The notes under the pieces were generated by a model. It saw only the letters and a program-made list of their open reading frames with translations. It was not told where the DNA came from and searched no databases. From Halothiobacillaceae bacterium (GTDB taxonomy: Bacteria > Pseudomonadota > Gammaproteobacteria > Halothiobacillales > Halothiobacillaceae), in contig JAFGUH010000242.1 of assembly GCA_016938615.1 (NCBI GenBank), positions 1-36,191 on the forward strand: a stretch of 36,191 nucleotides of DNA. Reading direction: 5' to 3'. Position numbers and translations under genes: made by a program. Below are positions 1-8,399 of the stretch, in pieces. Position 1 is the first letter of the stretch, and each line of letters opens with the position of its first letter.

Positions 1-46
1 ACCCGAAGTCATTGATTAAAGACAGATAACCCAAGAGGTATAGATT

Positions 47-352
47 ATGTCTACTATCCGCATGCGCATCTCTCCGGCCGGCGACGTCCTGGACGTGAAG
101 GCCCTGATCCGTCACCCGATGGAGTCTGGTCTCCGCGAAGACAAGTCCACCGGCGAGAAGATCCCGGCAAACTACATCCAGAAGCTGATGGTCATGGTCA
201 ACGACGAGACCGTCATGGATGGCAACCTGTCCGAAGCGGTTTCCAAGAACCCGTACCTGAACATCAAGGTACCGGGCAAGAAGGGTGACGAAGTCACCAT
301 CTCCTGGACCTCCAACACCGGTGAGTCCGACAAGGCGACTCAAGCCGCCTAA
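47..352 (+). CDS. soxZ: SoxZ, thiosulfate-oxidation carrier subunit
   Basis: SoxZ pairs with SoxY in the periplasm. SoxYZ carries the sulfur substrate covalently on a SoxY cysteine while SoxAX, SoxB and SoxCD act on it. The 101-residue protein has the normal family length, no cysteine, and the family blocks RHPMESGLR (about 22-30), IPANYIQ and SKNPYLNIKVPGKKGDEVTISW (written in part; about 65-87). SoxZ has no signal peptide of its own and is exported with SoxY by Tat, which fits the absence of a leader here. The start is supported by an AAGAGGT ribosome site nine bases upstream. SoxY is expected just left of the window but no recognisable SoxY tail lies in the first 46 bases. The gene is closed by a strong terminator, so it is probably the last gene of its sox transcript. 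Confidence 0.96.
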   Translation: MSTIRMRISPAGDVLDVKALIRHPMESGLREDKSTGEKIPANYIQKLMVMVNDETVMDGNLSEAVSKNPYLNIKVPGKKGDEVTISWTSNTGESDKATQAA

Positions 353-375
353 AGCAGCCTGAGTCCCGAGTTGAG

Positions 376-401
376 AAGCCCGCCATTCGGCGGGCTTTTT
401 T
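376..401 (+). terminator. Rho-independent terminator of soxZ
   Basis: A perfect 9-bp stem (AAGCCCGCC / GGCGGGCTT) closes a 4-base ATTC loop and runs into six T residues. It lies 24 bases after the soxZ stop, between soxZ and the convergent dtd gene. Confidence 0.93.
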
Positions 402-454
402 CGTGGCGTCAAAACACCGCGATCGTTCACCCCCGACTCGCCCAGCCTTCAATT

Positions 455-481
455 GCATGGCATTCGTGCAGAGATTCCCTA
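455..481 (+). repeat. Dispersed short intergenic repeat, copy 1
   Basis: The 15-mer GCATGGCATTCGTGC followed by a purine-rich spacer and TTCCCTA recurs exactly at 4588-4602. Related forms occur at 2171-2190 and, inverted, at 18607-18627. All sit in gaps near gene ends. No function is apparent. Confidence 0.55.
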
Positions 482-518
482 CCGGGCGACCAAAGCGCAG
501 GATCGTCATCCGGCACCC

Positions 519-968
519 CTACCCCGGCCCCACTTCCAGCCAAAAGGTGACCGGACCGTCGTTGACCAGCTCGACCTGCATGTCGGCGCCAAACCGTCCG
601 GTGGCCACGGTACCGGGATGCATCGCACGCAACTCGGTCACGAACCACTCGAACAACCTCTCGGCCTCCTTGGGATCGGCCGCGGGCGTGAAGCTCGGCC
701 GATTGCCGCGCCTGGTGTCCGCGGCGAGCGTGAATTGCGGCACCGAGAGCACGCCGCCACACTCGTCCCGGACCGAGCGGTTCATACGCCCACGCTCGTC
801 CGCGAAAACCCGGTAGTTGAGCACCCGCTCGGCCAACCGCTTGGCCTGCCTTTCGCCGTCACCCCGGTTAATGCCGACCAGGCAGACGAGCCCCGGTCCG
901 ATCTCGCCCGCGCATGCCTCGCCAACCCGCACCCCGCCACGTCGGACGCGCTGGATCAAGGCGATCAC
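519..968 (-). CDS. dtd: D-aminoacyl-tRNA deacylase
   Basis: Dtd hydrolyses the ester bond of D-aminoacyl-tRNAs (and glycyl-tRNA-Ala), releasing the free amino acid and recycling the tRNA. The protein is 149 residues, the usual length. It opens MIALIQRV, carries the active-site block SVPQFTL (about 75-81) and NRPSF (about 89-93), and ends with the cross-subunit [10 protein letters not shown] motif that excludes L-amino acids. The start codon is GTG at 966-968 and overlaps the stop of pip as GTGA, which implies translational coupling. The gene converges on soxZ. Confidence 0.95.
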   Translation of the reverse strand: MIALIQRVRRGGVRVGEACAGEIGPGLVCLVGINRGDGERQAKRLAERVLNYRVFADERGRMNRSVRDECGGVLSVPQFTLAADTRRGNRPSFTPAADPKEAERLFEWFVTELRAMHPGTVATGRFGADMQVELVNDGPVTFWLEVGPG

Positions 969-1933
969 GCGCCCCTACCCCCGCCACGGGCCCACCGGTC
1001 GACAAATCGATCGGTGGCGCGTACCAGGGCATCGATGATGCCCGGTTCGCTCGCCGCGTGCCCCGCGTCGTCGACGATCTCCAGCTCGGCCTGCGGCAAA
1101 CCCGCCTTGAGCGCGAATGCCTGGTCGATCGGGCAGACCATGTCGTAGCGGCCGTGCACGATGTGAGTCGGGATCCCCGTCAGTCTGTCCAGACCGTCGA
1201 GCAACGGGCGTTCGAGAAAGGCGGCGTGGCTGAAGTAGTGATTCTCGATCCTGGCAATCGACAGCGCATGGTGCGCGTTGGCGAAGTAGTCGACCACCTC
1301 GGGTTCCGGCCGCAGCGTGGCGCAGCGCCCTTCCCACACCGACCAGGCGCGGGCGGCCTGCAGGCGAGCGATCTCGTCCTCGCCGTGGAGGCGTCGCCGG
1401 TATGCCTGGACCAGGTCGTCGTGCTCTGACTCGGGGATCGGCTCCAGATAGTCCGCCCAGTAGTCCGGAAACACGTGGCTCGCCCCGTCCTGGTAGAACC
1501 AATGGATATCTTGTTCGCGGCAGAGAAACACGCCCCGCAAGATCAGTCCCGCGACGCGTTGGGGGTGGGCCTGCGCGTAGGCCAACGCCAGCGTCGATCC
1601 CCACGAACCGCCGAACACCAGCCAGCGCTCGATCCCGAGAGCCTCGCGAATCCGCTCAATATCCTCGACCAGGTGGCCGGTGGTATTCGCCTCGATCTCC
1701 GCATGCGGAACCGAACGGCCCGCGCCACGCTGGTCAGGCAGGACCACCCGGAAACGATCCGGGTCGAAGAAACGCCGATGCATGGGTGTGCACCCGGCGC
1801 CCGGCCCCCCGTGCAGGAACAAGGCGGGAATGCCATCGAGCGAGCCACACTCCTCGACGTGGAGCACATGCCCACCGTCGACCGGCAGGCTGTGGTTTAC
1901 CAGGGGCTCGATGGGCGGATAGAGCGTGCGCAT
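965..1933 (-). CDS. pip: Proline iminopeptidase
   Basis: This alpha/beta hydrolase of peptidase family S33 removes N-terminal proline from peptides in the cytoplasm. From the ATG at 1931-1933 it is 322 residues. Visible features are the oxyanion-hole block HGGPG (41-45), the nucleophile elbow GGSWGS (Ser110), the family block [17 protein letters not shown], and the catalytic His in [11 protein letters not shown] near the C-terminus. The frame stays open to 2047, but residues before [10 protein letters not shown] do not match the family, and an AGGT site lies just upstream of the chosen ATG. The gene is the first of a two-gene unit with dtd. Confidence 0.94.
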   Translation of the reverse strand: MRTLYPPIEPLVNHSLPVDGGHVLHVEECGSLDGIPALFLHGGPGAGCTPMHRRFFDPDRFRVVLPDQRGAGRSVPHAEIEANTTGHLVEDIERIREALGIERWLVFGGSWGSTLALAYAQAHPQRVAGLILRGVFLCREQDIHWFYQDGASHVFPDYWADYLEPIPESEHDDLVQAYRRRLHGEDEIARLQAARAWSVWEGRCATLRPEPEVVDYFANAHHALSIARIENHYFSHAAFLERPLLDGLDRLTGIPTHIVHGRYDMVCPIDQAFALKAGLPQAELEIVDDAGHAASEPGIIDALVRATDRFVDRWARGGGRGA

Positions 1934-2408
1934 GATGGCCAGACCTCGTTCGGAAAACTCTGCACGAACCGATAGTGTCTCTGCCGGACCGACCAGGGTC
2001 CAGACACAAGCGGGTCGACGCCGTGGATGACTCCGTCCTGCGCCCACCGGGCAAGGTCTCGGCTTGCCCCTGTGACGGCTGGCGCTGGCGCGTTCCGCCT
2101 TGATGACTGCCCCTAGTCGTTATCGGCCCGCGACCTCGACGCCGAGCACCCCAAGCAACCGTTGCGGCCGATTCGTGCCGCGCTTCCCTCACCGTTGGAT
2201 GTGCCTTGGCCGACGGCATCCGATCGGGTCCCGCGACAACCCTGGCTGCCCCCTCGCGCGGCATGGCAGTCGGCGCGACGCTCCGCCCTGGTGCGTTCGT
2301 CTCGCCCCGTCCCCTCGCCGGCGCGCCCATGGACGCCGCGGTCGCGCATACCCCTGCCATGGTGCGCTTATTGCTTGAAGGGGTCCAAAGGTCACGGGAG
2401 GTGCGTCG
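1934..2408. other. Gap between pip and a small unknown gene
   Basis: This 475-base gap must hold the divergent promoters of pip (minus) and the 86-residue gene (plus). Open frames across it are Arg/Pro/Ser-rich and look like GC-driven noise. Bases 2171-2190 resemble the dispersed repeat of 455-481 (ATTCGTGC then TTCCCT). I see no RNA gene or terminator. Confidence 0.5.
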
Positions 2409-2669
2409 ATGTCGGAACGAGAAGAAATGCAAGCGCTGATCGAGCTCAAACGCGCATTGGAGCGCGACATGGGGATACGTATCGACATGGATCGATTCGG
2501 ATTCCAACAACGCCTGCTGCGGCTTGCCCAGGCCAGCGGCAGCCCTGAGGTAGCGGCTCTGGCTCGGCGCGTGGGATCGCCCCAGATAGCCGACCCCGTT
2601 ACCGAGACGGGCGAGACCCGCCGCATTCGCGGTTACTACCGCGGACGTCCCATTTACGACGACCCGTGA
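2409..2669 (+). CDS. Small conserved-looking protein of unknown function
   Basis: I do not recognise this 86-residue protein. It begins with an acidic, probably helical stretch (MSEREEMQALIELKRALERD, 1-20), continues with amphipathic helices rich in Arg/Leu (30-55), and ends in a tail RRIRGYYRGRPIYDDP with a repeated RGYYRG-like tyrosine/glycine motif. No signal peptide, membrane segment or cysteine is present. A strong GGGAGGTG ribosome site sits six bases before the ATG, and codon use is GC-biased like its neighbours, so it is likely expressed. It precedes ttcA on the same strand with a 77-base gap. Confidence 0.72.
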   Translation: MSEREEMQALIELKRALERDMGIRIDMDRFGFQQRLLRLAQASGSPEVAALARRVGSPQIADPVTETGETRRIRGYYRGRPIYDDP

Positions 2670-2746
2670 CACCACGCCGCGTGGCGTCGACCGACTCGAT
2701 CGCGCTGGTAAGATGAGGGGCCCCTTGCACCGAACGCGCTCGCCCC

Positions 2747-3586
2747 ATGCACGCTATCGTCGAGAATCACCCCGTCGCGGCAGCCGACGCCCGAAATGCC
2801 GGCTGGATCACCCCGGGTCGCCGTCTGCAGAAAACGACGGCTAGAGCAATGATGCGCCATCAGATGCTGCACCACGGCGATCGCGTATTGCTGGGGCTCT
2901 CGGGCGGCAAGGACTCGCTCTCGCTGCTGCACATCCTGCGACACGTCCAGCGGCGGGCGCCGATCGACTTTGACCTGGCAGCCGTCACCGTCGATCCGAT
3001 GGTACCCGGCTTCGACCCCGGCCCGATGAGCGATTATCTCGCCTCGCTGGGCGTACGCCACTACCGGGTGCGCGAGGATATCGTCGGGTTGGCCGCGGAC
3101 CACATGCGTGGCGATTCCTACTGCTCGTTCTGCTCGCGACTCAAGCGCGGCCTGATCTACTCGCTGGCGCGCGACAAAGGCTTCAACGTCCTGGCGCTCG
3201 GCCAACACCTTGACGACCTGGCCGAAAGCTTCTTGATGAGCGCCTTCCACGGCGGCAAGCTCAACACCATGAAGGCCCACTACCTCAACGACGCCAGCGA
3301 CGTGCGCATCATCCGCCCCCTGGTCGACGTGCGCGAATCCGCCCTGGCGGACTTTGCCGGTCGCCACGACCTGCCGGTCATCGCCGACAACTGCCCGGCC
3401 TGCTTCGCCAAACCCACCCAGCGCGAGCACGCCAAGGCGCTGCTGGCAGCCGAAGAATCGGGCAACGGCCAGCTATTCCACTCGCTCAAGTCCGCCATGG
3501 CCCCGTTGGTGGCGGATGGCTCGGAGCGCGCGATAGCGCATGCCCGAGCGAACGCCGCGTCCCGGCCACCGGCGACCTTCAGGTGA
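2747..3586 (+). CDS. ttcA: TtcA-family tRNA 2-thiocytidine synthetase-like PP-loop protein
   Basis: TtcA adenylates and thiolates cytidine 32 of certain tRNAs using an Fe-S cluster. The 279-residue protein shows the PP-loop SGGKDS (52-57), the CSFC pair (C126, C129) followed by SRLKRGLIY, the LGQHLDD block (151-157) and a second pair CPAC (C216, C219). In E. coli TtcA the matching block reads CNLC, and three cysteines hold the cluster. The region around CPACFAKPTQRE therefore suggests a subfamily variant, and the exact substrate is less certain than the family. The ATG has a weak ribosome site. The stop overlaps the next start as GTGA, so the following acyltransferase is probably co-translated. 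Confidence 0.83.
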   Translation: MHAIVENHPVAAADARNAGWITPGRRLQKTTARAMMRHQMLHHGDRVLLGLSGGKDSLSLLHILRHVQRRAPIDFDLAAVTVDPMVPGFDPGPMSDYLASLGVRHYRVREDIVGLAADHMRGDSYCSFCSRLKRGLIYSLARDKGFNVLALGQHLDDLAESFLMSAFHGGKLNTMKAHYLNDASDVRIIRPLVDVRESALADFAGRHDLPVIADNCPACFAKPTQREHAKALLAAEESGNGQLFHSLKSAMAPLVADGSERAIAHARANAASRPPATFR

Positions 3587-4542
3587 GCCGGCAATCGGCC
3601 CGGCAATCGGCCCGGCAATCGCTCTGGCGCCGCGCGAGGGGACCGATGCGTCTGGCCCTGGTACGGGGGCTGTTGTGGCTTTTCAGTCGGCTGTCCCTCG
3701 CTAACGTTCAACGGGTCGGCAGCGGACTGGGGCGATTGGTCTGGAGTGCGAACGGGAAGACTCGGCGGTTGGTCGAGGATAACCTAGCGCGCTGCCTGCC
3801 CGATATGGACGCGCCGACACGCGAGGCACTAGGGCGCAAGGCAATGATTGAGGCCGGCAAGACACTGATCGAAACCGGGCCGCTGTGGCGCTGGCCACGC
3901 GACCGAGTCGAGGCACTGGTGCTTGACACTCCCGGTTTCGAGGCCATCGAGACGGCCCTGGGCGAGGGCCGCGGAGCCATCCTGCTGGGCCCGCACCTGG
4001 GCGCCTGGGAACTGGGCGGGCTGATGACAGCGGTGCGGACGCCAACCACCATCATGTATCGCCCGCCCCGCGAACCGGCCCTAGAGTCATTGATGGTCGA
4101 AGCGCGCTCGCGATTTGGTGCCGCGATGGCGCCGGCCAATCTGCGCGGGGTACGCCAAGCGCTGGCCGCCCTTCGAAAAAATGAACTCGTCGCGATCCTG
4201 CCCGACCAGGAACCGGCAAGCGGCGAGGGGGTCTTCGCGCCCTTTTTCGGCCAGCCGGCGCTGACGATGACGCTGGTGCGCGCGCTGATGCGGCGCACCG
4301 GCGCGCCCGCGTTCATGGGCTACGCCGAACGCCTACCCGAGGGGCGGGGGTTTCGCGTGCATTATCGGCCAACCACCGAACCACTGGACGCCGAGGACTC
4401 GGTCACCGCTGCCAGCGCACTCAACCGGGAAGTCGAGGCGCTGGCCCGCGAGCGTCCGGCCCAATACCAGTGGACCTACCGTCGTTTTCGAACACCGTCG
4501 CCCGCGGCCGGGAATCAGGGAAACACCGCGCGAATCCGATAA
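3583..4542 (+). CDS. LpxL/HtrB-type lysophospholipid (lipid A) acyltransferase
   Basis: Members of this family add a secondary acyl chain to lipid A precursors at the inner membrane, or act on related acceptors. The catalytic H-x4-E motif is visible in LLGPHLGAWELGG. Later family blocks are DQEPASGEGVFAPFFG and the C-terminal YQWTYRRFR. One N-terminal hydrophobic helix (LALVRGLLWLFSRLSL) anchors it. The longest frame starts at GTG 3583, overlapping the ttcA stop, and gives 319 residues. An ATG at 3646 has a better ribosome site (GAGGGG, six bases away) and would remove a basic leader made of RQSA repeats. I keep the long form but either start is possible. A second family member faces it at 4612-5550. 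Confidence 0.88.
   Translation: MSRQSARQSARQSLWRRARGPMRLALVRGLLWLFSRLSLANVQRVGSGLGRLVWSANGKTRRLVEDNLARCLPDMDAPTREALGRKAMIEAGKTLIETGPLWRWPRDRVEALVLDTPGFEAIETALGEGRGAILLGPHLGAWELGGLMTAVRTPTTIMYRPPREPALESLMVEARSRFGAAMAPANLRGVRQALAALRKNELVAILPDQEPASGEGVFAPFFGQPALTMTLVRALMRRTGAPAFMGYAERLPEGRGFRVHYRPTTEPLDAEDSVTAASALNREVEALARERPAQYQWTYRRFRTPSPAAGNQGNTARIR
3589..3621 (+). repeat. 12-bp tandem repeat in the acyltransferase leader
   Basis: CGGCAATCGGCC is present twice in full (3589-3600, 3601-3612) and then as nine bases (3613-3621). It encodes RQSA-RQSA-RQS if translation starts at GTG 3583. It lies upstream of the alternative ATG at 3646. Confidence 0.85.
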
Positions 4543-4587
4543 CGCCCCAACGCGCGTTGGTCACGAACGACTCGCCAAGCCAGAGTG

Positions 4588-4615
4588 GCATGGCATTCGT
4601 GCGGCGGTTCCCTAG
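4588..4615 (+). repeat. Dispersed short intergenic repeat, copy 2
   Basis: This is an exact match of GCATGGCATTCGTGC to copy 1, again followed by TTCCCTA. It lies between two convergent acyltransferase genes and its last bases overlap the 3' end of the minus-strand gene. Confidence 0.55.
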
Positions 4616-5550
4616 GACGGGTAGCGACTCCCCTCACCGGGCGGCGCGGTCTTGAAGTACTTGAGCGACCACATCAACTGGGCCGGATCGTCACGGACCA
4701 TGGTCTCGATGACGCGATTGACAGCCTTGGCGGCCTCTCGATCCGCGTTCGCGGGCAGCGTGACCGGTTCGAACAGACGCAGCCGATAGCGCCCCGTACG
4801 TTCGTCGAGCTGACCGATCAGCGGGTAGATCGGCCGCCGCGTCGCCCTGGCGATCTTGCCGGCCAACGGCAGGGTCGCCTTCTCCACGCCAAAGAACGGT
4901 GCGAACACGCCGTGGCTCGCACCGAGATCCTCGTCGGCGATATAGAAGAAACTCTTGCCCTCGCGCAAGGCACGCAGATGCGGCTTCATGCCGCGCTCGC
5001 GCGGCTGGATCAGCGTGCCGTGGCGACTACGCATCCCGGCGAACCACCAGTCGAGCAGCGGATTGCCGGCAAACGGCTTGTAGATGGTCGAGCCGGGCAC
5101 GGTCTCGGCGAGCATCGCCGCCGCCCATTCCAGGCCGACGCTGTGGACGGTCAGGATCACGCCCGGCTCGGCCCACAACCGCTTCAAAAGCGGCTCGTCG
5201 ACGATCCGTGCCTCGTCGGTCAGCGTGCCACGGCGAGCACGATGAATCCGGCCGAGATCGAGCAACGCCAGCACATGCAGCCTCAGGTGGCGCTCGAGCC
5301 AACGAGCACGCGTGGCCTCGCTCTCCTCGGGGAAGCACAGGGCGAGGTTGGTCGCCATGATGCCGACGCGGCGCGGATTGATGCGGCGGTAAACGCGCGC
5401 CAGTCCACGGGCGAGGCGCCAACGGAAAGGGTGACCGAGAAACGAGAGCAGCCACAGCAAGCCCAGCCCCAGCCATGTCGGCCAGTTCGATGGCGCAAGA
5501 AACCCCCAACGGAATCGCCGGGAGACCGTGGTCGTCGAGCCGTCGCTCAT
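4612..5550 (-). CDS. LpxL/LpxM-type lysophospholipid acyltransferase, second copy
   Basis: This 312-residue inner-membrane acyltransferase belongs to the same family as the gene at 3583-4542. It has an N-terminal hydrophobic segment (LGLGLLWLLSFLG), the LpxL-like block NLALCFPEESEATR, the catalytic H-x4-E as HSVGLE, and the later blocks DEDLGASHGVFAPFFG and AQLMWSLKYFK. It most resembles the family branch that acylates lipid A, but whether it adds laurate, myristate or another chain cannot be read from sequence. The ATG at 5548-5550 overlaps the trkH stop as ATGA, so it is the last gene of the trkA-trkH unit. The frame continues far upstream but only as trkH shadow. Confidence 0.9.
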   Translation of the reverse strand: MSDGSTTTVSRRFRWGFLAPSNWPTWLGLGLLWLLSFLGHPFRWRLARGLARVYRRINPRRVGIMATNLALCFPEESEATRARWLERHLRLHVLALLDLGRIHRARRGTLTDEARIVDEPLLKRLWAEPGVILTVHSVGLEWAAAMLAETVPGSTIYKPFAGNPLLDWWFAGMRSRHGTLIQPRERGMKPHLRALREGKSFFYIADEDLGASHGVFAPFFGVEKATLPLAGKIARATRRPIYPLIGQLDERTGRYRLRLFEPVTLPANADREAAKAVNRVIETMVRDDPAQLMWSLKYFKTAPPGEGSRYPS

Positions 5551-6998
5551 CGGCGCCAGAACATGGGCAGAAGGATCGCCAGCACGGTGAAGATTTCCAG
5601 GCGTCCCAGGATCATGGCCAGCATCGCGATCCAGAGCACGTCGGTCGATTCCCCGGCGAAGTTGGCGCTCACCGAGCCGATACCCGGGCCGAGGTTGGTC
5701 AACGTCGCCAGCACAGCACCCAGCGCCGAGGTCAGGTCCATGCCGGTGAACAGCATCGCGAAGAAGAACACCACGAAAGTGAACATCCAGGCCGCCAGGA
5801 AGGCCCACACCGCCGCGATCACCCCGGGGTCGATCGGCCTGCCGCCGAGCCGCACCACGAAGGTGGCATGCGGATGGACCAGTCGCCGCACTTCGTTGAG
5901 CCCCTGACGGCCCAGCAGCATCACCCGCACCGATTTCATGCCGCCGGTGGTCGAGCCGGCACAGCCGCCGATGATCGCCGCAAACACCAGCAACATCATC
6001 AGAAACGCGCCCCACTGGGTATGGTCAGCGGCCGTGTAGCCCGTCGTGGTAGCGAAGGAGACCAGGTTGAACAACACGTGGCGAAGGTCCTCGAGCCAGC
6101 TTCCCTCGGGGAGGTGGACCAGAAAGAATACCACCGACAGCGCGGCGACCGCCGCCATCCAGAAGATGAAAAACCGCACCTCGGCGCTGTTTGCGTAGCC
6201 CTGCAAGGTACCCCGCCGCAAGGCGATGAAGTGCAGCGCCATCGGGGTCGCTCCGAGGATCATGAACACCATGGCCGTGACTTCCATGGTGGGATTGTCG
6301 AAGTAACCGAAGCTGGCGTCGTGGGTGGAGAACCCGCCGGTCGCGACCGTGGTGAAGGCGTGGCCCACGGCGTCGAACCAGCTCATGCCCTCGATCTTGT
6401 AGATCAGGGCGCAGAGGATCGTGATGCCGGTATAGACCAGCCAGAGCGCCTTGGCGGTCTCCGAGATGCGCCCGGAGAGACGGGAGTCCTTGATCGGGCC
6501 GGTCATCTCGCTCTTGTAGAGCTGCATCCCGCCCACGCCCAGCAACGGCAGGAAGGCGACCACCAGCACGATGATCCCCAGCCCGCCCAGCCATTGCAGT
6601 TGCTGTCGGTAGAACAGGAGCGAGCGCGGCAATTCGTCGAGCCCCGTGATCACCGTCGCACCCGTCGTGGTGATCCCCGAGACCGATTCGAATACCGCCT
6701 GCGAAAAGCTCAACCCCAGATCGGGCTGGAGGTAGATCGGCGTCGCCCCGATCAGGCCGAGAACCACCCAGAACGACACCACGATCAACAGCCCGTCGCG
6801 CAGCTTCATCTCGCGGCGATAGCGGCGCGTCAGCCCCCAGAAAACCCCGCCAATCGTCACGCTGATTATGAAACTGAGCGCGAACGGCGTCAGGTTGGAG
6901 TCCCCCATCAGCCAACCGACCAGCCACGGCGGGACGAAGGTCAGCCCGAACACCATCAGGAGAACGCCGAGAATGCGGATGACGATCAAGAGTTGCAT
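5547..6998 (-). CDS. trkH: Trk potassium transporter, membrane subunit TrkH
   Basis: TrkH forms the K+-conducting channel of the Trk uptake system and is gated by TrkA. The 483-residue protein is almost entirely hydrophobic, with four repeated membrane-pore-membrane units. The four filter-like pore loops are visible as TTTGATV, TVATGGFST, ATTTGYT and TNLGPGIG. It follows trkA by 21 bases and overlaps the downstream acyltransferase as ATGA. K+ uptake through Trk is a main early response to salt stress, which would suit a halotolerant sulfur oxidiser (inference). Confidence 0.96.
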   Translation of the reverse strand: MQLLIVIRILGVLLMVFGLTFVPPWLVGWLMGDSNLTPFALSFIISVTIGGVFWGLTRRYRREMKLRDGLLIVVSFWVVLGLIGATPIYLQPDLGLSFSQAVFESVSGITTTGATVITGLDELPRSLLFYRQQLQWLGGLGIIVLVVAFLPLLGVGGMQLYKSEMTGPIKDSRLSGRISETAKALWLVYTGITILCALIYKIEGMSWFDAVGHAFTTVATGGFSTHDASFGYFDNPTMEVTAMVFMILGATPMALHFIALRRGTLQGYANSAEVRFFIFWMAAVAALSVVFFLVHLPEGSWLEDLRHVLFNLVSFATTTGYTAADHTQWGAFLMMLLVFAAIIGGCAGSTTGGMKSVRVMLLGRQGLNEVRRLVHPHATFVVRLGGRPIDPGVIAAVWAFLAAWMFTFVVFFFAMLFTGMDLTSALGAVLATLTNLGPGIGSVSANFAGESTDVLWIAMLAMILGRLEIFTVLAILLPMFWRR

Positions 6999-7019
6999 CG
7001 GGCGCCCGGCTCGCTTGGC

Positions 7020-8399
7020 TTAGAAGAAGCCGAAACCGACCGAGAACAACTGTTCGATCTCGTCGATCCGGTTCTTGTCGGTCAGAAACAGCACCACGTG
7101 ATCGTCGGACTCGATCACCGTGTCGTGGTGGGCGATAAGGAGCTCCTCTTCGCGGAGGATCGCCCCGATCGTGGTGCCGGGCGGCAGGTCGAGTGACTCG
7201 ATACGCCGACCGACCACCCGGGAGGTGCTCTCGTCACCGCGGGCGATGATCTCGATCGCCTCGGCCGCGCCACGTCGCAGCGAATGCACACTGACCATGT
7301 CGCCGCGGCGCAGGTGGGTGAGCACCTCGCCGATGGTTATCTGGTGCGGCGAGAGCGCGATATCGATCGTGCCCATCTCGATCAGGTCGACGTACTCGGG
7401 GCGATTGACGATGCACATCGCTCGGCGCGCTCCAAGGCGCTTGGCCAACATCGAGGCGAGGATGTTGTCTTCGTCGTCGTTGGTCAGTGCGAGGAAGACG
7501 TCCATGTCCTCGATGTTTTCCTCCTCGAGCAGTTCCGTGTCCGAGGCGCTTCCCGACAACACGATGCTCCGATCGAGCGCGGCGGACAACTCGCGGGCGC
7601 GGCGCGTGTTGTGGCTGATCAGTTTGACCTGGTAGTTCTCCTCCAGGCTCGCAGCCAGCGTCCCGCCGACGTTGCCGCCACCGGCGATCATGATGCGCCG
7701 GTACGGCTTGTCCAGTGGCCGCATCACGCTCATCACGCGACGGATGTCGTTACCCTGGTGGGCAAGAAAGAACACCTCGTCGCCGGCCAGCAGGCGGGTA
7801 TTCCCTTCCGGCGGCACCGAGGTCTCGTTGCGGTAGATGGCCGCCACGCGCGCCTCGATCCCCGGTATCAGCTCGCGCAGGCGATGGATCGGTTCACCTA
7901 CCATCGGCCCGCCACGATCGACTTCCATGCCGATCAGCAGCAGCTTGCCCTCGCCGAATTCGCGCACCTGCAGCGCGTCGGGGTACTCGATGAGTCGGGC
8001 GATGTAGTTTTTGATCAGCCGCTCGGGGCTGATGATGAAATCGACCGGAATCGCGGCATTGTCGAACAGCGCGGGGTGGTCCTGGTAGTCGGTCGCCCGA
8101 ATGCGCGCGATCTTGGTGGGCGTGTGAAACAGTGTCCAGGCGACCTGGCAGGCAAGCATGTTGGTCTCGTCGGACTGCGTGACCGCGATCAGGATGTCGG
8201 CATCCGCAGCACCTGCTTCCGCCAGCACGCTAGGCCGGGACCCCAAGCCGGTGACCGTGCGCAGATCAAGCCGCTCCTGCAACCAGCTGAGCGCGTCGAC
8301 GTCGGTATCGACCACCGTCACCGAATTGTTGGTCTCGTTCGCCAGCGCAGTGGCGACCGAGCCACCCACCTGGCCGGCACCGATGACAATCACCTTCAT
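7020..8399 (-). CDS. trkA: Trk potassium transporter, regulatory subunit TrkA
   Basis: TrkA is the cytoplasmic NAD(H)- and nucleotide-binding ring that gates TrkH. The 459 residues form two RCK halves. Each starts with a Rossmann glycine motif, GAGQVGG at about 7-13 and AGGGNVGG in the second half, and each is followed by a TrkA-C subdomain. This is the typical full-length duplicated form. An AGGTG ribosome site lies six bases before the ATG. The upstream neighbour is ntrX with a 211-base spacer that contains a possible small coupled ORF. Confidence 0.96.
   Translation of the reverse strand: MKVIVIGAGQVGGSVATALANETNNSVTVVDTDVDALSWLQERLDLRTVTGLGSRPSVLAEAGAADADILIAVTQSDETNMLACQVAWTLFHTPTKIARIRATDYQDHPALFDNAAIPVDFIISPERLIKNYIARLIEYPDALQVREFGEGKLLLIGMEVDRGGPMVGEPIHRLRELIPGIEARVAAIYRNETSVPPEGNTRLLAGDEVFFLAHQGNDIRRVMSVMRPLDKPYRRIMIAGGGNVGGTLAASLEENYQVKLISHNTRRARELSAALDRSIVLSGSASDTELLEEENIEDMDVFLALTNDDEDNILASMLAKRLGARRAMCIVNRPEYVDLIEMGTIDIALSPHQITIGEVLTHLRRGDMVSVHSLRRGAAEAIEIIARGDESTSRVVGRRIESLDLPPGTTIGAILREEELLIAHHDTVIESDDHVVLFLTDKNRIDEIEQLFSVGFGFF

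Noticed and set aside
4612-6015. 467-codon minus frame as a longer acyltransferase
   Set aside because: The first 155 codons are an out-of-frame shadow of trkH. The ATG at 5550 overlapping the trkH stop fits the family.
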